Below are positions 9,702-21,616 of a stretch of 64,000 nt of DNA, in pieces (positions within the stretch are counted from its first letter, which is position 1; each line of letters opens with the position of its first letter). The DNA comes from Burkholderia cepacia (lineage in GTDB: Bacteria; Pseudomonadota; Gammaproteobacteria; Burkholderiales; Burkholderiaceae). Below the pieces are notes generated by a model. That model was not told the origin of the DNA. It made no database searches and worked only from the letters and a program-made list of their open reading frames with translations. The DNA lies in NCBI RefSeq assembly GCF_029962485.1, contig NZ_CP073637.1, positions 2,232,001-2,296,000 on the forward strand. Direction: 5' to 3'. The position numbers and the translations under genes are program-made.

Positions 9702-10784
9702 TCAGGCGTCCGTGCCGCCCTGGGCGGCGAGCGCGGCTTCGAGCGCCTTGATGCGATCGCGCAGCTTGTCGAGGTTGCGCACGAGCGCGGCGCTCTTGTT
9801 CCATTCGCCGTGGTCAACGGCCGGGAACGCGCTGGTATAGATGCCGGCCTTCGGCAGCGACTTCGATACGCCCGAATTCGCGGTGATGATGACATAGTCG
9901 CCGAGCGTCACGTGGCCGGCGATCCCGGCCGCGCCGCCGATCATGCAGTGGCGGCCGATCGTCGTGCTGCCCGCGATGCCTGCCTTGCCGGCGATGACCG
10001 TATAGGCGCCGATCCGGCAGTTGTGGGCGATCTGCACCTGGTTGTCGATCTTCACGCATTCCTCGATGACGGTATCCGCCATCGCACCGCGATCGATCGT
10101 CGTGTTCGCGCCGATTTCGACGTCCGGGCCGATCGTCACGCCGCCGACCTGCGGGATCTTGACCCAGCTGCCGGTGCGCGCGTCGCCGTCGCCGACGAAA
10201 TCGGGCGCAAAGCCGAAGCCGTCGGAGCCGATCACGGCGCCCGCATGGACGATCGCGCGCGGGCCGACCTTGCAGCCGTGGTACACCGATGCGTTCGGAT
10301 AGAAGTGCGAGCCGGCGCCGATCGTCGTGCCGCGGCCGACGAACACGTTCGCGTCGAGCTGCACGCCGTCCTCGATCACCGCGCCGGCCTCGACCGTCAC
10401 GTTCGGGCCGATCACCGCACTCGCGGCGACCTTCGCGGCCGGATCGATCGTCGCGCTCGGATGCACGCCGGCGGCGCGCTGCGGCGTGGCCAGGTCGATG
10501 AACATCTGCGCGACGCGCGCGAAGTACGCGTACGGATTCGGCGTCACAATGAAATTGCGGGGGCCGCTAGCGGCCGCGCCCAGCTTCTCGAGGTCCTTCG
10601 GCGCGATCAGCACCGCGCCTGCCCGGGTCGCCTCGACCTGCGACAGGTACTTCGGATTCGCGAGGAACGCGAGCTGCTGAGGGCCTGCCTGGTCGAGCGG
10701 TGCGAGCCCGCTCACCTTGCACTGTGCGTCGCCGGCGATCTCGCCGCCGAACCGCTTTACGAGTTCCTCAAGCGTCAATGCCAT
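9702..10784 (-). CDS. lpxD: UDP-3-O-(3-hydroxyacyl)glucosamine N-acyltransferase
   Basis: LpxD adds the second hydroxyacyl chain, N-linked, in lipid A synthesis. The 360-residue product has the N-terminal uridine-binding domain ([18 protein letters not shown]), a long left-handed beta-helix of hexapeptide repeats (residues about 105-315) with [19 protein letters not shown] and [16 protein letters not shown], and a C-terminal helix. It lies 16 bp from the ompH stop and 129 bp before fabZ. Confidence 0.97.
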   Translation of the reverse strand: MALTLEELVKRFGGEIAGDAQCKVSGLAPLDQAGPQQLAFLANPKYLSQVEATRAGAVLIAPKDLEKLGAAASGPRNFIVTPNPYAYFARVAQMFIDLATPQRAAGVHPSATIDPAAKVAASAVIGPNVTVEAGAVIEDGVQLDANVFVGRGTTIGAGSHFYPNASVYHGCKVGPRAIVHAGAVIGSDGFGFAPDFVGDGDARTGSWVKIPQVGGVTIGPDVEIGANTTIDRGAMADTVIEECVKIDNQVQIAHNCRIGAYTVIAGKAGIAGSTTIGRHCMIGGAAGIAGHVTLGDYVIITANSGVSKSLPKAGIYTSAFPAVDHGEWNKSAALVRNLDKLRDRIKALEAALAAQGGTDA

Positions 10785-10800
10785 TCGTCGTCTGCTCCGT

Positions 10801-11328
10801 TCAGTTCGTCGAGCCGGACGCGAGCGCCTTGAGCACCTTGTCGGTGATGTCGATGCGCGGGCTGACGTACACGGCTTCCTGCACGATCAGGTCGTAATTC
10901 TGCTGCTCGGCGATCTGCTTGATGACCTTGTTCGCCCGCTCCAGCACGGCCGCCAGTTCCTCGTTGCGACGCTGGTTCAGGTCTTCGCGGAACTCGCGCT
11001 GCTTGCGCTGGAAGTCGGTATCGAGCTGGGCGAGATCGCGCTGCTTCTGCGCGCGATCGGCCGCCGACAGCGACGTGCCGTTCTTGTCCAGCGAATCGGA
11101 CATCGACTTCAGGCGCGCGGCCAGATCCTGCAGATCCTTGTCACGCTTCGCGAACTCGGCTTCGAGCTTCGTCTGCGCCGCCTTCGCGGGCGCCGACTCG
11201 CGCAGGATCCGATCCGAATTGACCGCCGCGATGCGGGCGACGTCCTGTGCGTGCACCGTTGCCGCGCCCAAGGCCAGCGCAACGGTCAGCGCGCACATCA
11301 CTCGTTTCGAAAACTTACCGGTTAGCAA
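10801..11328 (-). CDS. OmpH/Skp-family periplasmic chaperone
   Basis: This 175-residue Skp-like chaperone should hold unfolded outer-membrane proteins in the periplasm for delivery to BamA, whose gene is immediately upstream. A signal peptide is visible (KFSKR, hydrophobic core, cleavage near VHA-Q), followed by an alanine/lysine/glutamine-rich coiled-coil body. The start at 11328 is a TTG codon with GAGGG five bases upstream; an in-frame ATG ten codons later would remove the basic N-region of the signal peptide, so TTG is preferred. Confidence 0.9.
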   Translation of the reverse strand: MLTGKFSKRVMCALTVALALGAATVHAQDVARIAAVNSDRILRESAPAKAAQTKLEAEFAKRDKDLQDLAARLKSMSDSLDKNGTSLSAADRAQKQRDLAQLDTDFQRKQREFREDLNQRRNEELAAVLERANKVIKQIAEQQNYDLIVQEAVYVSPRIDITDKVLKALASGSTN

Positions 11329-11362
11329 AATTACCCTCTCGTTGCTGTTGTCATGCGTTCGG

Positions 11363-13672
11363 TCAGAACGCCGTCCCGATCTGGAACTGGAATTTCTGGT
11401 ACTGGTCGCCTTCGTGCTTCTGCAGCGGGAAACCGAGGCTCAGCTTCAGCGGGCCGATCGGCGAGATCCAGGCGAGACCCACACCGTAGCCGTAACGCAG
11501 GCCGTTCGCGCCGGTACTCGTGCCGCCCGGCGCGTTACCCCACACGTTACCGCCGTCGAGGAACGTGAACACGCGCAGCGTGCGGTCGTAGCCCGTGCCC
11601 GGCAGCGGGAACGTCAGTTCGATGTTGCCGACGAGCATCTTCGAACCGCCGATCGGGTCGTTCGTCTTCGTGTCGCGCGGGCCCAGCGAGCTCGGCTCGT
11701 AGCCACGCACGGAGCCGATACCGCCCGCGTAGTAGTTCTTGAAGATCGGGTACGGGTTGCCGATACCGTTACCGTAGCCGCCCTGCAGGTTCATGCCCAG
11801 GATGAAGCCGCGCGAGAACGAATAGTAGTATTGCGCCTGCAGGTCGGCCTTGTAGTACTGGATCTTGCCGACCGGCACGCCGTACTCCATGTTTGCCTGC
11901 GTGAAGTAGCCGCGGCTCGGGATCAGCGCGCTGTCACGCGCGTCGCGCGACCATGCGACGGTCAGCGGCACCGTGTTCGACACGCGGCCGAACTGGTTCA
12001 CGTAATCCTGGTAGCTCTGCGGCGTGTTCGAATCGACGTCGAGGCGGTTCTGCTCGAAGCCCGCGCCGAAGTAGACGGTGTCGACTTCCGAGAACGGAAT
12101 GCCGAACTTCAAGTTGCCGCCCGCGCTGATGATCCGGAAGCTCGAGCTCGTCGAATAGTAGAGCGGCTGATACGTGCGGTAGTAGACGTCCGTGATCCGC
12201 TTGATGCCGTCGACCGTGAAGTACGGGTCGACCTGCGTAACGGTCAGCGTACGGTAGCTCTTCGCGGTGTTGACGTTCACCGACAGGCTGGTACCCGAAC
12301 CGAACACGTTGTCCTGCGACACGCCGGCCGACAGCACGACCTTGTCCGTCGACGAGAAGCCGGCACCCAGCGTGATCGCGCCGGTCGGCTTTTCGTCGAC
12401 CTTCACGTTCACGTCGACCTGGTCGTTCGTGCCGTCGACCGGCACCGTCGTCACGTCGACGTTGGTGAAGTAGCCGAGACGGTTCACGCGGTCCTTCGAC
12501 AGCGCGAGGCGGTTCGAATCGAACCACGAGCTTTCGAGCTGGCGCATTTCGCGGCGCACCACCTCGTCGCGCGTGCGCGTGTTGCCGACGACGTTGATGC
12601 GGCGCACGTACACGCGGCGGCTAGGATCGACGACGAGGTTCAGGTTCACCTTGTGGTTCGCCTGGTCGATGTCCGGCTGGGCGTTGACGGTCGCGAATGC
12701 GTAGCCGTATTCACCGAGCTTGTCGACGATCGACTTGGTGGTCTGCTGGAGCTTTTCGGCCGAGAAACGATCGCCCGGCTTGATCTTGATCAGCTTGTTG
12801 AGTTCGGCTTCGCGATCGAGCAGATTGCCCGACAGCTTGATGCCCGACACCGTGTACGGCTCGCCTTCGTGCAGCGTGACCGTCAGGTACATGTCCTTCT
12901 TGTCGGGCGAGATCGACACCTGGGTCGACTCGATGTTGAACTCGAGGTAGCCGCGGTTCAGATAGTACGAACGCACGGCCTCGAGGTCGCCCGTGAGCTT
13001 TTCCTTCGCGTACAGGTCGTTCTTCGTGTACCAGGAGAACCAGTTCGGCGTCGACAGCTGCATCTCGTCGCGCAGCGCGCTGGTGCTGAACGCCTTGTTG
13101 CCGATGAAGTTGATCTGACGGATCTTCGCGCTCGGGCCTTCGGCCACCGCGAACAGGATCGACACGCGGTTCGCGTCGACCGGTGTGATCGTCGTCTTGA
13201 CCTCGGCCGCATAGAAGCCGCGCGTCAGGTACTGGCGCTTGAGCTCCTGCTCCGCCTTGTCGACGAGCGCCTTGTCGTAATAGCGGCCATCGGCGAGACC
13301 GACGGCGCGCAGCGCCTTCGTCAGGTTGTCCTTGTCGAATTCCTTCGTGCCGGTGAAGTCGATCGACGCGATGGCCGGACGCTCCTGTACCTGCACGATG
13401 ACGACGTTGCCTTGCGTGGCGATGCGAACGTCGTTGAAAAAGCCCGTCGCGTACAACGCGCGGATTGCTTCGGATGCCTTGTCGTCCGTGAAGGTATCGC
13501 CCTGCTTGATCGGCAGATAGGCGAACACCGAACCCGCTTCGACGCGCTGCAGCCCCTCGATCTTGATGTCTTGCACCACGAACGGTGCCGCTGCATGCGC
13601 CGCGAGGCCGTGAGCGGCGAGCGCGGCCGCTGCAACTGTCTTAGGTACAAAGCGATGAGGTTTGAACAACAT
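11363..13672 (-). CDS. bamA: Outer membrane protein assembly factor BamA
   Basis: BamA is the central beta-barrel subunit that folds and inserts outer-membrane proteins. The 769-residue protein has a signal peptide (cleavage near AAHA-A), POTRA repeats over roughly residues 27-350 (first one FVVQDIKIEGLQRVEAGSVF), then a 16-strand barrel with GIGSVRGYEPSSLGPRD (the conserved RGY/F loop). It ends in phenylalanine (FQIGTAF), the barrel insertion signal. It is flanked by rseP upstream and ompH downstream, as in other proteobacteria. Confidence 0.98.
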   Translation of the reverse strand: MLFKPHRFVPKTVAAAALAAHGLAAHAAAPFVVQDIKIEGLQRVEAGSVFAYLPIKQGDTFTDDKASEAIRALYATGFFNDVRIATQGNVVIVQVQERPAIASIDFTGTKEFDKDNLTKALRAVGLADGRYYDKALVDKAEQELKRQYLTRGFYAAEVKTTITPVDANRVSILFAVAEGPSAKIRQINFIGNKAFSTSALRDEMQLSTPNWFSWYTKNDLYAKEKLTGDLEAVRSYYLNRGYLEFNIESTQVSISPDKKDMYLTVTLHEGEPYTVSGIKLSGNLLDREAELNKLIKIKPGDRFSAEKLQQTTKSIVDKLGEYGYAFATVNAQPDIDQANHKVNLNLVVDPSRRVYVRRINVVGNTRTRDEVVRREMRQLESSWFDSNRLALSKDRVNRLGYFTNVDVTTVPVDGTNDQVDVNVKVDEKPTGAITLGAGFSSTDKVVLSAGVSQDNVFGSGTSLSVNVNTAKSYRTLTVTQVDPYFTVDGIKRITDVYYRTYQPLYYSTSSSFRIISAGGNLKFGIPFSEVDTVYFGAGFEQNRLDVDSNTPQSYQDYVNQFGRVSNTVPLTVAWSRDARDSALIPSRGYFTQANMEYGVPVGKIQYYKADLQAQYYYSFSRGFILGMNLQGGYGNGIGNPYPIFKNYYAGGIGSVRGYEPSSLGPRDTKTNDPIGGSKMLVGNIELTFPLPGTGYDRTLRVFTFLDGGNVWGNAPGGTSTGANGLRYGYGVGLAWISPIGPLKLSLGFPLQKHEGDQYQKFQFQIGTAF

Positions 13673-13733
13673 GCATCCCCAATATTTAGCTGCATCAAAT
13701 CGGGCGACTGCCGTGCAGCGGCCGCCTGACGCT

Positions 13734-15104
13734 TCAGAAATGGATTAACCGAGCCAGATCGTTGAACAGCGCGATCGCCGACAATGCGACGATGCAGATC
13801 AACCCGGCTCTTTGCAGAATCAGCTGCCAGCGCTCCGAGACGGCTTTCCCGGTCGCGGCTTCAACCGCATAATATAACAGATGCCCCCCGTCCAAAACGG
13901 GAATCGGCAACAAGTTCAGGACGCCAAGGCTAATGCTGACAAGGGCGAGGAACGACAGGAAGGCCGATGGTCCGAGCCGCGCGCTCTTGCCCGCGTAGTC
14001 GGCGATCGTCACCGGGCCGGACAGGTTCTTCAGCGACGCGTTGCCCGTGATCATCCGCCCAAACATCTTCAGCGAATACACGGAGATGTCCCACGTGCGG
14101 CGCGCACCGAGCCGCAGGCTATCGATCGGCCCGTAGCGCACGTCGACGGACGGCGCATGCATCGACAGCGCCGCGCCGATCCGGCCGACCTGCTGCCCCG
14201 ATTCGTCGTCACGCTGCATCTGCGGCACGATCGACACCGTCTGCGCGGCGCCGTCGCGCTCGATCTGCAGGTCGAGTGCCTGGCCGGCATGGTGCTTCAC
14301 CGAATCGATGAAACGCGTCGCTCCGCCGATCGGCTTGCCGTCGAGCGCCACCAGCTTGTCGCCGGCCTTCAGGCCGGCCTGCTCCGCCGCGCTGCCCGGC
14401 TGCACGGATGCGACCGACAGCGTGCCGCCGCCGGTCTCGAAGCCCAGATGGGCCATGAAATCGTCGTCGAGCTGACTTTCGGGAACATTGCGGAGGTCGA
14501 CGCGGAAATCGAACGTCGCGTTGCCATCGCGTGCGCCGAGCACGATCTCGCGGTGGTCGAACGCGGCCGACAACAGCTTCCAGCGCAGGTCCGACCACGA
14601 GCGCACCGGCTCGGACTCGCCGCCCTGCGCTTTGCGGATCGACACGATCGTCTCGTTGCCGTCGAAGCCCGCGCGGGCCGCCACCGTCCCTGCGGCCGGC
14701 GGCGCGACGATCGCGGTCGGCTCGGTCACGCCGGTGGCAAACACGATCGAGAACAGCGCGATTGCCAACAGGAAGTTCGCAATCGGCCCGGCCGCGACAA
14801 TCGCGATCCGTTTGTAGACGGACTGCCGGTTGAAGGCCTGCCCGAGCTCCTCGGGCTGGATGCCGGGGCCCGGATCGCGCTCGTCGAGCATCTTCACGTA
14901 GCCACCGAGCGGCAGCACGGACAGCGTCCACTCGGTGCCCGTCCGACGGCTGACCCAGCGCGCGATGGGCTGGCCGAAGCCGATCGAGAAACGCAGCACC
15001 TTCACGCCGCACCAACGTGCGACGCGATAGTGTCCGTACTCATGCACGACGACCAGTACCCCGATCGCCACCGCAAACGCGACCAGTTCGACCAGCACGT
15101 TCAT
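13734..15104 (-). CDS. rseP: RIP metalloprotease RseP (site-2 protease family)
   Basis: RseP cleaves transmembrane segments, notably of anti-sigma-E factor RseA, and removes signal-peptide remnants. The 456-residue product has the zinc motif HEYGH (residues 21-25) in its first membrane segment, PDZ sequence around GSAAEQAGLKAGDKLVALDG, and the second active-site motif LNLLPIPVLDGGHLLYY near the C-terminus. The ATG at 15104 has GGGG six bases upstream; a GTG two codons earlier (15110) is possible. dxr ends 11 bp before it. Confidence 0.95.
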   Translation of the reverse strand: MNVLVELVAFAVAIGVLVVVHEYGHYRVARWCGVKVLRFSIGFGQPIARWVSRRTGTEWTLSVLPLGGYVKMLDERDPGPGIQPEELGQAFNRQSVYKRIAIVAAGPIANFLLAIALFSIVFATGVTEPTAIVAPPAAGTVAARAGFDGNETIVSIRKAQGGESEPVRSWSDLRWKLLSAAFDHREIVLGARDGNATFDFRVDLRNVPESQLDDDFMAHLGFETGGGTLSVASVQPGSAAEQAGLKAGDKLVALDGKPIGGATRFIDSVKHHAGQALDLQIERDGAAQTVSIVPQMQRDDESGQQVGRIGAALSMHAPSVDVRYGPIDSLRLGARRTWDISVYSLKMFGRMITGNASLKNLSGPVTIADYAGKSARLGPSAFLSFLALVSISLGVLNLLPIPVLDGGHLLYYAVEAATGKAVSERWQLILQRAGLICIVALSAIALFNDLARLIHF

Positions 15105-15115
15105 GAGCACCCCAT

Positions 15116-16312
15116 TCAGACAGTACGCTCCACGCGGGGCGCAGGCGCTTTAGCAATGATCTCGGCGGCGAGGCGGCGTGCCTCTGCATCCGCTGCCAGG
15201 ACGTCGTCGAGCCCGTTGGGCGCACGGTTCGGCAGCGCGTTGAGCACCGAGTCGACCGTCGCCGCGATCGCCATGAAGCCGATCCGGCGCTCGAGAAATG
15301 CTTCGACCGCAACTTCGTTCGCCGCGTTCAATGCGGCGCTCGCGATGCCACCCTCCTCGAGCGCCTTCAGCGCGAGCGCGAGGCACGGGAAGCGCGTGTA
15401 ATCGGGCTTCTCGAACGACAGCTGCGCGATCTGCGCGAGGTCGAGCTGGTCGACGCCCGCGTCGACGCGCTCGGGGAATGCGAGCGCGTGCGCGATCGGC
15501 GTGCGCATGTCGGGGTTGCCGAGCTGCGCGAGCACCGAGCCGTCACGGTACGACACGAGCGAATGGATCACGCTCTGCGGATGGATCAGCACGTCGATGC
15601 GATCACCCGGCAGCCCGAAGATCCAGTGCGCCTCGATCACTTCGAGGCCCTTGTTCATCATCGTCGCGGAATCGACCGAGATCTTGCGGCCCATCACCCA
15701 GTTGGGGTGCTTGCACGCTTCGTCCGGCGTCACGTCGACGAGCGTGGCCGGTTCGCGCGTGCGGAACGGGCCGCCCGACGCGGTCAGGATGATCTTCGAG
15801 ATCCCGCCGTGCTCGGCCGCATCGCGCGGCATGCACTGGAAGATCGCGTTGTGTTCGCTGTCGACCGGCAGCAGGATCGCGCCATGGTCGCGCACGGCGT
15901 CCATGAAGATCGCACCCGACATCACCAGCGCTTCCTTGTTCGCGAGCAGGATCCGCTTGCCGGCGCGCGCGGCCGCGAGGCTCGGCGCAAGACCGGCCGC
16001 GCCGACGATCGCCGCGACCACCGTATCGCAGCCGTCGCTGTTCGACACGTCGACGAGCGCCTGCGGGCCGTACAGCACGGTCGTCTTGCTGCCCGCCGCG
16101 CGCAGCTTCGCCTCGACGTGCGAGGCCGTCGCGGCATCGCCGACCACCGCCACTTCTGGGGCGAAGCGCAGACACTGCTCAACGAGCTTGTCGCCGTTGC
16201 GGTGCGCGGTCAGCGCGTAGACCGAGAAGCGCTCGGGATGGCGCGCGACCACGTCGAGCGTGCTGTCTCCGATCGAGCCCGTGGAACCGAGCAATGTCAG
16301 ACGTTTTTGCAT
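15116..16312 (-). CDS. dxr: 1-deoxy-D-xylulose 5-phosphate reductoisomerase
   Basis: Dxr converts DXP to 2-C-methylerythritol 4-phosphate, the committed step of the MEP isoprenoid pathway that feeds the undecaprenyl lipid made by neighbouring uppS. The 398-residue protein starts [20 protein letters not shown] with the NADPH-binding loop. It contains [13 protein letters not shown] and TASGGPFR, which carry metal- and substrate-binding residues, and [15 protein letters not shown]. It lies between cdsA and rseP; in E. coli dxr sits between frr and uppS. Confidence 0.97.
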   Translation of the reverse strand: MQKRLTLLGSTGSIGDSTLDVVARHPERFSVYALTAHRNGDKLVEQCLRFAPEVAVVGDAATASHVEAKLRAAGSKTTVLYGPQALVDVSNSDGCDTVVAAIVGAAGLAPSLAAARAGKRILLANKEALVMSGAIFMDAVRDHGAILLPVDSEHNAIFQCMPRDAAEHGGISKIILTASGGPFRTREPATLVDVTPDEACKHPNWVMGRKISVDSATMMNKGLEVIEAHWIFGLPGDRIDVLIHPQSVIHSLVSYRDGSVLAQLGNPDMRTPIAHALAFPERVDAGVDQLDLAQIAQLSFEKPDYTRFPCLALALKALEEGGIASAALNAANEVAVEAFLERRIGFMAIAATVDSVLNALPNRAPNGLDDVLAADAEARRLAAEIIAKAPAPRVERTV

Positions 16313-16327
16313 AACAGAATTAATGGT

Positions 16328-17149
16328 TTAACCAAGCAGCAGCATCGCAAGCGGCAGCACCGGCAGCAGCGCGTCGACACGATCGAGCACGCCGCCATGG
16401 CCCGGCAGCAGTCCGCTCGAATCCTTCACGCCCGCTTGCCGCTTCAACAGCGACTCGAACAGATCGCCAATCACGCTATACGCAACCAGCAGCGTCAACG
16501 CGGCCCACGCGCCGGGCATCCCGTAGCGGGCGGCGAATGCGGAAAACAGGGTCGGCTCGAACGCATGCGAGGCCATCGCGACACCGGCGACGACCATCAC
16601 GGCCAGCCAGCCGCCGATCGCGCCTTCCCAGCTCTTGCCGGGGCTGATCGTAATGGCCAGTTTACGCTTTCCGAAGGCCTTGCCCGCGAAGTATGCGCCG
16701 ATATCGGCCAGCCAGACGACCAGCAGCAGCGACAGTACGAACGGCACGCCCTGCGCGCGCGCCGCGACGAGCGCATGCCAGCAGGCCGCAAACACGATCA
16801 GGCCGGCGGCGAGCAGGAACGGCCGCCACACGCCGCCCGCGAGTTCGGGCTTGCGCCGCAGTGCGAACGGGCCGACCAGCAGCCAGAATACGCCGGCCGC
16901 CATAAAAAGGGGGCGGGATCCCGCCGCATCGATGCCGAGCGGCGTGGTGGCCGCCAGCGCAAGCGCCGCGACGACCGCATAGACGACCGGGCCGGCGCCG
17001 CCGAGCCTCAGCAGGCGCGCCCACTCCCACGCGGCGAACACGAGTACGGCGCCGATCAGCGCGCCGAACGCCGTGAGCGGCGCGAACAGCGTCACCGGCA
17101 GCAGGACTGCCAGCATCACGATCGCCGTGATCACACGGGTTTTCAGCAT
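16328..17149 (-). CDS. cdsA: Phosphatidate cytidylyltransferase
   Basis: CdsA makes CDP-diacylglycerol, precursor of all phospholipids, in the inner membrane. The 273-residue protein starts [20 protein letters not shown], has about eight hydrophobic segments, and shows [14 protein letters not shown] and the family signature [18 protein letters not shown] near the C-terminus. Its ATG lies inside the end of uppS (7-bp overlap, ATGCTGA at 17143-17149), so translation is probably coupled. The same frame continues upstream as an artefact over uppS. Confidence 0.96.
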   Translation of the reverse strand: MLKTRVITAIVMLAVLLPVTLFAPLTAFGALIGAVLVFAAWEWARLLRLGGAGPVVYAVVAALALAATTPLGIDAAGSRPLFMAAGVFWLLVGPFALRRKPELAGGVWRPFLLAAGLIVFAACWHALVAARAQGVPFVLSLLLVVWLADIGAYFAGKAFGKRKLAITISPGKSWEGAIGGWLAVMVVAGVAMASHAFEPTLFSAFAARYGMPGAWAALTLLVAYSVIGDLFESLLKRQAGVKDSSGLLPGHGGVLDRVDALLPVLPLAMLLLG

Positions 17150-17925
17150 GAAAGGGAGTCGGCGTTCTGCGATTGCGGTTCGAGCTGCGCACTCGTGCGC
17201 CCGAAACGGCGCTCGCGCTCGGTATACGACGCCATCGCGTCGGCCAGCGCCGCGCCGTCGAAATCCGGCCAGTATTTGTCGGTGAAATAGAACTCGGCGT
17301 ACGCGAGCTGCCACAGCAGGAAATTGCTGACGCGCTGCTCGCCGCCCGTTCGGATGAAGAGATCGGGCTCCGGCGCATAGGCCATCGCCAGGTGCGGCGC
17401 GAACGCGTCCTCCGTCACTTCGACCTCGCGACCCTCGCGCACGGCCTGCTCGATGAGCTTCTTCGTCGCCTGCAGGATGTCCCACCGGCCGCCGTAATTG
17501 GCCGCGATGGTGAGCGTCAGGCGCGTATTGCGCGCCGTCTTGGTTTCGGCGCGGCGAATCAGTTCGCGGATGCGCGGCTCGAAACGGTCGAGATCGCCGA
17601 CGACACGCAGGCGGATCCCGTTTGCATGCAGCTTGCCGACCTCGCGCTCGAGCGCGGTGATGAACAGCCGCATCAGGAACGACACTTCGTCGTTCGGCCG
17701 GCGCCAGTTTTCCGAACTGAACGCGAACAGCGTCAGGTATTCGACGCCGGCGCGCGCGCAACCTTCGACCACCGCCCGTACGGCATCGACGCCGCGGGTG
17801 TGCCCCGCGACGCGCGGCAAGCGGCGTTCGGTCGCCCAACGGCCATTGCCGTCCATGATGATCGCGATGTGACGCGGCACGACGCCGACGTCAGGCACGC
17901 GAACGGTAGAGCTGGTATAGGTCAT
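17143..17925 (-). CDS. uppS: Di-trans,poly-cis-undecaprenyl-diphosphate synthase
   Basis: UppS extends farnesyl diphosphate with eight isopentenyl units to give the C55 carrier used for peptidoglycan and LPS. The 260-residue cis-prenyltransferase has [19 protein letters not shown] (catalytic Asp and the Gly-Asn-Gly-Arg motif) and [13 protein letters not shown], and ends with the conserved [20 protein letters not shown] region. It overlaps cdsA and follows frr by 49 bp. Confidence 0.97.
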   Translation of the reverse strand: MTYTSSTVRVPDVGVVPRHIAIIMDGNGRWATERRLPRVAGHTRGVDAVRAVVEGCARAGVEYLTLFAFSSENWRRPNDEVSFLMRLFITALEREVGKLHANGIRLRVVGDLDRFEPRIRELIRRAETKTARNTRLTLTIAANYGGRWDILQATKKLIEQAVREGREVEVTEDAFAPHLAMAYAPEPDLFIRTGGEQRVSNFLLWQLAYAEFYFTDKYWPDFDGAALADAMASYTERERRFGRTSAQLEPQSQNADSLSC

Positions 17926-17974
17926 GGCCGTTGAGACAGTAATGCGGGAAGAAGGCGGCGCGCGAGGACGGTCG

Positions 17975-18535
17975 TCAGACCGTCATGATCTCGGCTTCCT
18001 TGCTCTGCACGAGCTTGTCGATTTCGGCGACGTGCTTGTCGGTCAGCTTCTGCACGTCGTCGCTCGCACGGCGCTCGTCGTCTTCCGAGATTTCCTTGTC
18101 CTTCACGAGCTTCTTGAGCGCTTCGTTCGCGTCACGGCGCAGGTTGCGGATCGCGACCTTGGCCGTTTCGCCTTCGCTCTTCACGACCTTGGTCAGCTCG
18201 CGGCGGCGCTCTTCCGTCAGCGCGGGCATCGGCACGCGGATCAGGTCGCCGGACGTTGCCGGATTCAGGCCGAGATCGGCTTCGCGAATGGCCTTCTCGA
18301 CCTTCGCGACCATCGGCTTTTCCCACGGCTGCACGCCGATCGTACGTGCGTCGACGAGCGTCATGTTGGCAACCTGCGAGATCGGCACCATCGACCCGTA
18401 GTAGTCGACCTGCACGTGATCCAGCATGCCGGTGTGCGCGCGGCCCGTACGGATCTTCGCCAGATCGCTCTTGAATGCATCGATCGAGCGCAGCATCTTC
18501 TGCTCAACGCCCTTCTTGGTATCAGCGACACTCAT
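17975..18535 (-). CDS. frr: Ribosome recycling factor
   Basis: RRF, with EF-G, splits post-termination ribosomes. The 186-residue product has exactly the family size, the conserved [21 protein letters not shown] and the C-terminal VRNLRRD-like segment here as [19 protein letters not shown]. It follows pyrH on the same strand with a gap of 90 bp. Confidence 0.98.
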   Translation of the reverse strand: MSVADTKKGVEQKMLRSIDAFKSDLAKIRTGRAHTGMLDHVQVDYYGSMVPISQVANMTLVDARTIGVQPWEKPMVAKVEKAIREADLGLNPATSGDLIRVPMPALTEERRRELTKVVKSEGETAKVAIRNLRRDANEALKKLVKDKEISEDDERRASDDVQKLTDKHVAEIDKLVQSKEAEIMTV

Positions 18536-18625
18536 TTCAACCTCCGAACCTTCAAACCTTCAAAAAACGCGGGTGCTGCCCGGCGCGCCACGCACACCAG
18601 GCCGACGACCCGCATCCGCGGGAGT

Positions 18626-19495
<870 letters not shown>

Positions 19496-20377
19496 TTACT
19501 GCTGCTTTGCTGCTGCGACTTGCGCGGCCACTTCGGCGGCGAAGTCGTCCTGGCGCTTCTCGATGCCTTCGCCGACGACGAACAGCGCGAACTTCTGCAC
19601 TGCGGAATCCGCTGCCTTCAGCATCTGCTCGATCGTCTGCTTGTCGTTCTTAACGAACGTCTGGTTCAGCAGCGACACTTCCTTCAGGTACTTCTGGACG
19701 CTACCGTCGACCATCTTCGCGACGATTTCAGCCGGCTTGCCCGATTCCGCAGCCTTCTGCTCGGCCACGCGGCGTTCCGTTTCGATCAGTTCCGCCGGCA
19801 CGTCGGCCGACGACAGCGCGACCGGCTTCATTGCCGCGATGTGCATCGCGACATCCTTGCCGACCTGCTCTTCCGCACCCGTGTACTCGACGATCACGCC
19901 GATACGCGCGCCGTGCAGGTACGTTGCGATCTTGTTCGCGGTTTCGAAACGGACGAAACGGCGGATCGACACGTTCTCGCCGATCTTGCCGACCAGTGCC
20001 AGGCGCACTGCGTCGACCGTCGTGCCGTCGAGCGGCAGCGCCGACAGCGCAGCCACGTCGGCCGGGTTTTGCGTCGCAACGAGTTCCGCGACCGTCTTCG
20101 AGAACGCGAGGAAATCGTCGTTCTTCGCGACGAAGTCGGTTTCGCAGTTCAGCTCGACCAGCGCGCCTGCGTTGCCGCCGACGAACGATGCGACGACGCC
20201 TTCAGCCGTCACGCGCGATGCCGCCTTGCTCGCCTTGTTGCCGAGCTTGACGCGCAGCAGCTCTTCAGCCTTGGCCAGATCGCCGTCGGCTTCCGTCAGC
20301 GCCTTCTTGCACTCCATCATCGGTGCGTCGGTCTTTGCGCGCAGTTCTGCCACCATGCTTGCGGTAATTGCCGCCAT
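19496..20377 (-). CDS. tsf: Elongation factor Ts
   Basis: EF-Ts is the nucleotide exchange factor for EF-Tu. The 293-residue protein starts [20 protein letters not shown] and has the UBA-like N-terminal segment ([20 protein letters not shown]) and the EF-Tu contact motif [14 protein letters not shown]. Two adjacent ATG codons exist; the second (20377) is six bases from GGAG and is preferred to 20380. It lies downstream of rpsB, with a strong terminator-like hairpin in the spacer. Confidence 0.98.
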   Translation of the reverse strand: MAAITASMVAELRAKTDAPMMECKKALTEADGDLAKAEELLRVKLGNKASKAASRVTAEGVVASFVGGNAGALVELNCETDFVAKNDDFLAFSKTVAELVATQNPADVAALSALPLDGTTVDAVRLALVGKIGENVSIRRFVRFETANKIATYLHGARIGVIVEYTGAEEQVGKDVAMHIAAMKPVALSSADVPAELIETERRVAEQKAAESGKPAEIVAKMVDGSVQKYLKEVSLLNQTFVKNDKQTIEQMLKAADSAVQKFALFVVGEGIEKRQDDFAAEVAAQVAAAKQQ

Positions 20378-20488
20378 CATTCGCTCCTTGAGTCTGTATT
20401 CACAACGCCGCCCGCTTGGACGCGAACGGCCGAGATTCGTTTCCGGACCCGCGCCGATTCGGCGCGATCAGGTCCGGCGCACAAGCTT

Positions 20489-20521
20489 AAAAAAAGGGGG
20501 CCTGTTGAGAGCCCCCTTTTT
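20489..20521 (-). terminator. Terminator/attenuator between rpsB and tsf
   Basis: An 11-bp stem (20491-20501 with 20511-20521; AAAAAGGGGGC/GCCCCCTTTTT, 9-nt loop) is followed on the minus strand by two further T residues. It stands 19 bp after the rpsB stop and about 110 bp before tsf. It probably ends most rpsB transcripts and lets a fraction through to tsf. Confidence 0.9.
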
Positions 20522-20539
20522 GCGCCGGCTCGGGGCCAG

Positions 20540-21280
20540 TTACGCGTTTTCCTCGACGTACTCGTCGTCGCCGCGTGCTGCCTGGACCACTTCGTTGACC
20601 GCGTTCGCACGGCCTTCGAGGATCGCGTCGGCCACGCCTTCGGCGTACAGCGCGACTGCCTTGCTCGAGTCGTCGTTACCCGGGATCACGTAATCCACAC
20701 CTTCCGGCGAGTGGTTCGTATCGACCACGGCGATGACCGGCACGCCCAGCTTGTTCGCTTCCGTGACGGCAATCTTGTGGTAGCCGACGTCGACGACGAA
20801 GATTGCGTCCGGAATGCCGCCCATGTCCTTCACGCCGCCGATCGACTTCTGCAGCTTGGCGATTTCGCGTTCGAACAGCAGCGCTTCCTTCTTGCTCATC
20901 TTCTCGGTTTCGCCCGATTCGACGGCTGCTTCCATGTCCTTCAGGCGCTTGATCGATACCTTCAGCGTCTTGAAGTTGGTCATCATGCCGCCGAGCCAGC
21001 GTGCGTTGACGTACGGCATGCCTGCGCGCTGCGCTTCCTGGGCGATCGTGTCACGCGATTGACGCTTCGTGCCGACGAACAGGATCGTGCCGCGGTTCGC
21101 TGCCAGCTGGCGCACGTACTTCTGTGCGTCCGTGAACATCGGCAGCGTCTTTTCGAGGTTGATGATGTGAATCTTGTTGCGGTGACCGAAAATGAACGGA
21201 GCCATCTTCGGGTTCCAGAAGCGCGTCTGGTGACCGAAGTGGACACCCGCTTCCAGCATTTGGCGCATCGTAACTGCCAT
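20540..21280 (-). CDS. rpsB: 30S ribosomal protein S2
   Basis: The 246-residue product starts [20 protein letters not shown] and contains [20 protein letters not shown] and [20 protein letters not shown], all diagnostic of S2. The longer open frame to 21406 is translated leader; the ATG at 21280 gives the known N-terminus. It is the first gene of the rpsB-tsf group and is preceded by a strong promoter at about 21500. Confidence 0.98.
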
Positions 21281-21487
21281 GTAAATTCTCCACGAGGGTT
21301 GGGTCTTAAGCCGGCCGCCGTACCGCCGCGTGAACCCGCCCGCAAGGGCGCAAATTCTGCGCGGCCGGCACCCTGGTTGCGCCGGCTTGTGATTCGGCAC
21401 GTGCAAAACGCCCGTGCCGCAAGCCTTTCACCGCGATGCCGCCCCACAACGGGGCACTACGGCATTTGGATGTCGACTTAGCCAAAG

Positions 21488-21517
21488 AGTATAGCACGCC
21501 GATTTGTCCGCTCTCAA
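21488..21517 (-). promoter_or_regulatory. Sigma70-type promoter of rpsB
   Basis: On the minus strand, TTGAGA (21512-21517) is followed by an 18-bp spacer ending in TGC and then TATACT (21488-21493). This gives a good -35, an extended -10 and a near-consensus -10. The predicted transcript starts near 21481. Confidence 0.75.
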
Positions 21518-21616
21518 GTCGCTCACCACTTTCGCTAGCCGCGCGGCGGCCGGCCGGACAATCCGCGAAAACCCGCACCCGCACCGCCGGCAGGGGCTGC
21601 GAGGCCCGCCATAAGG

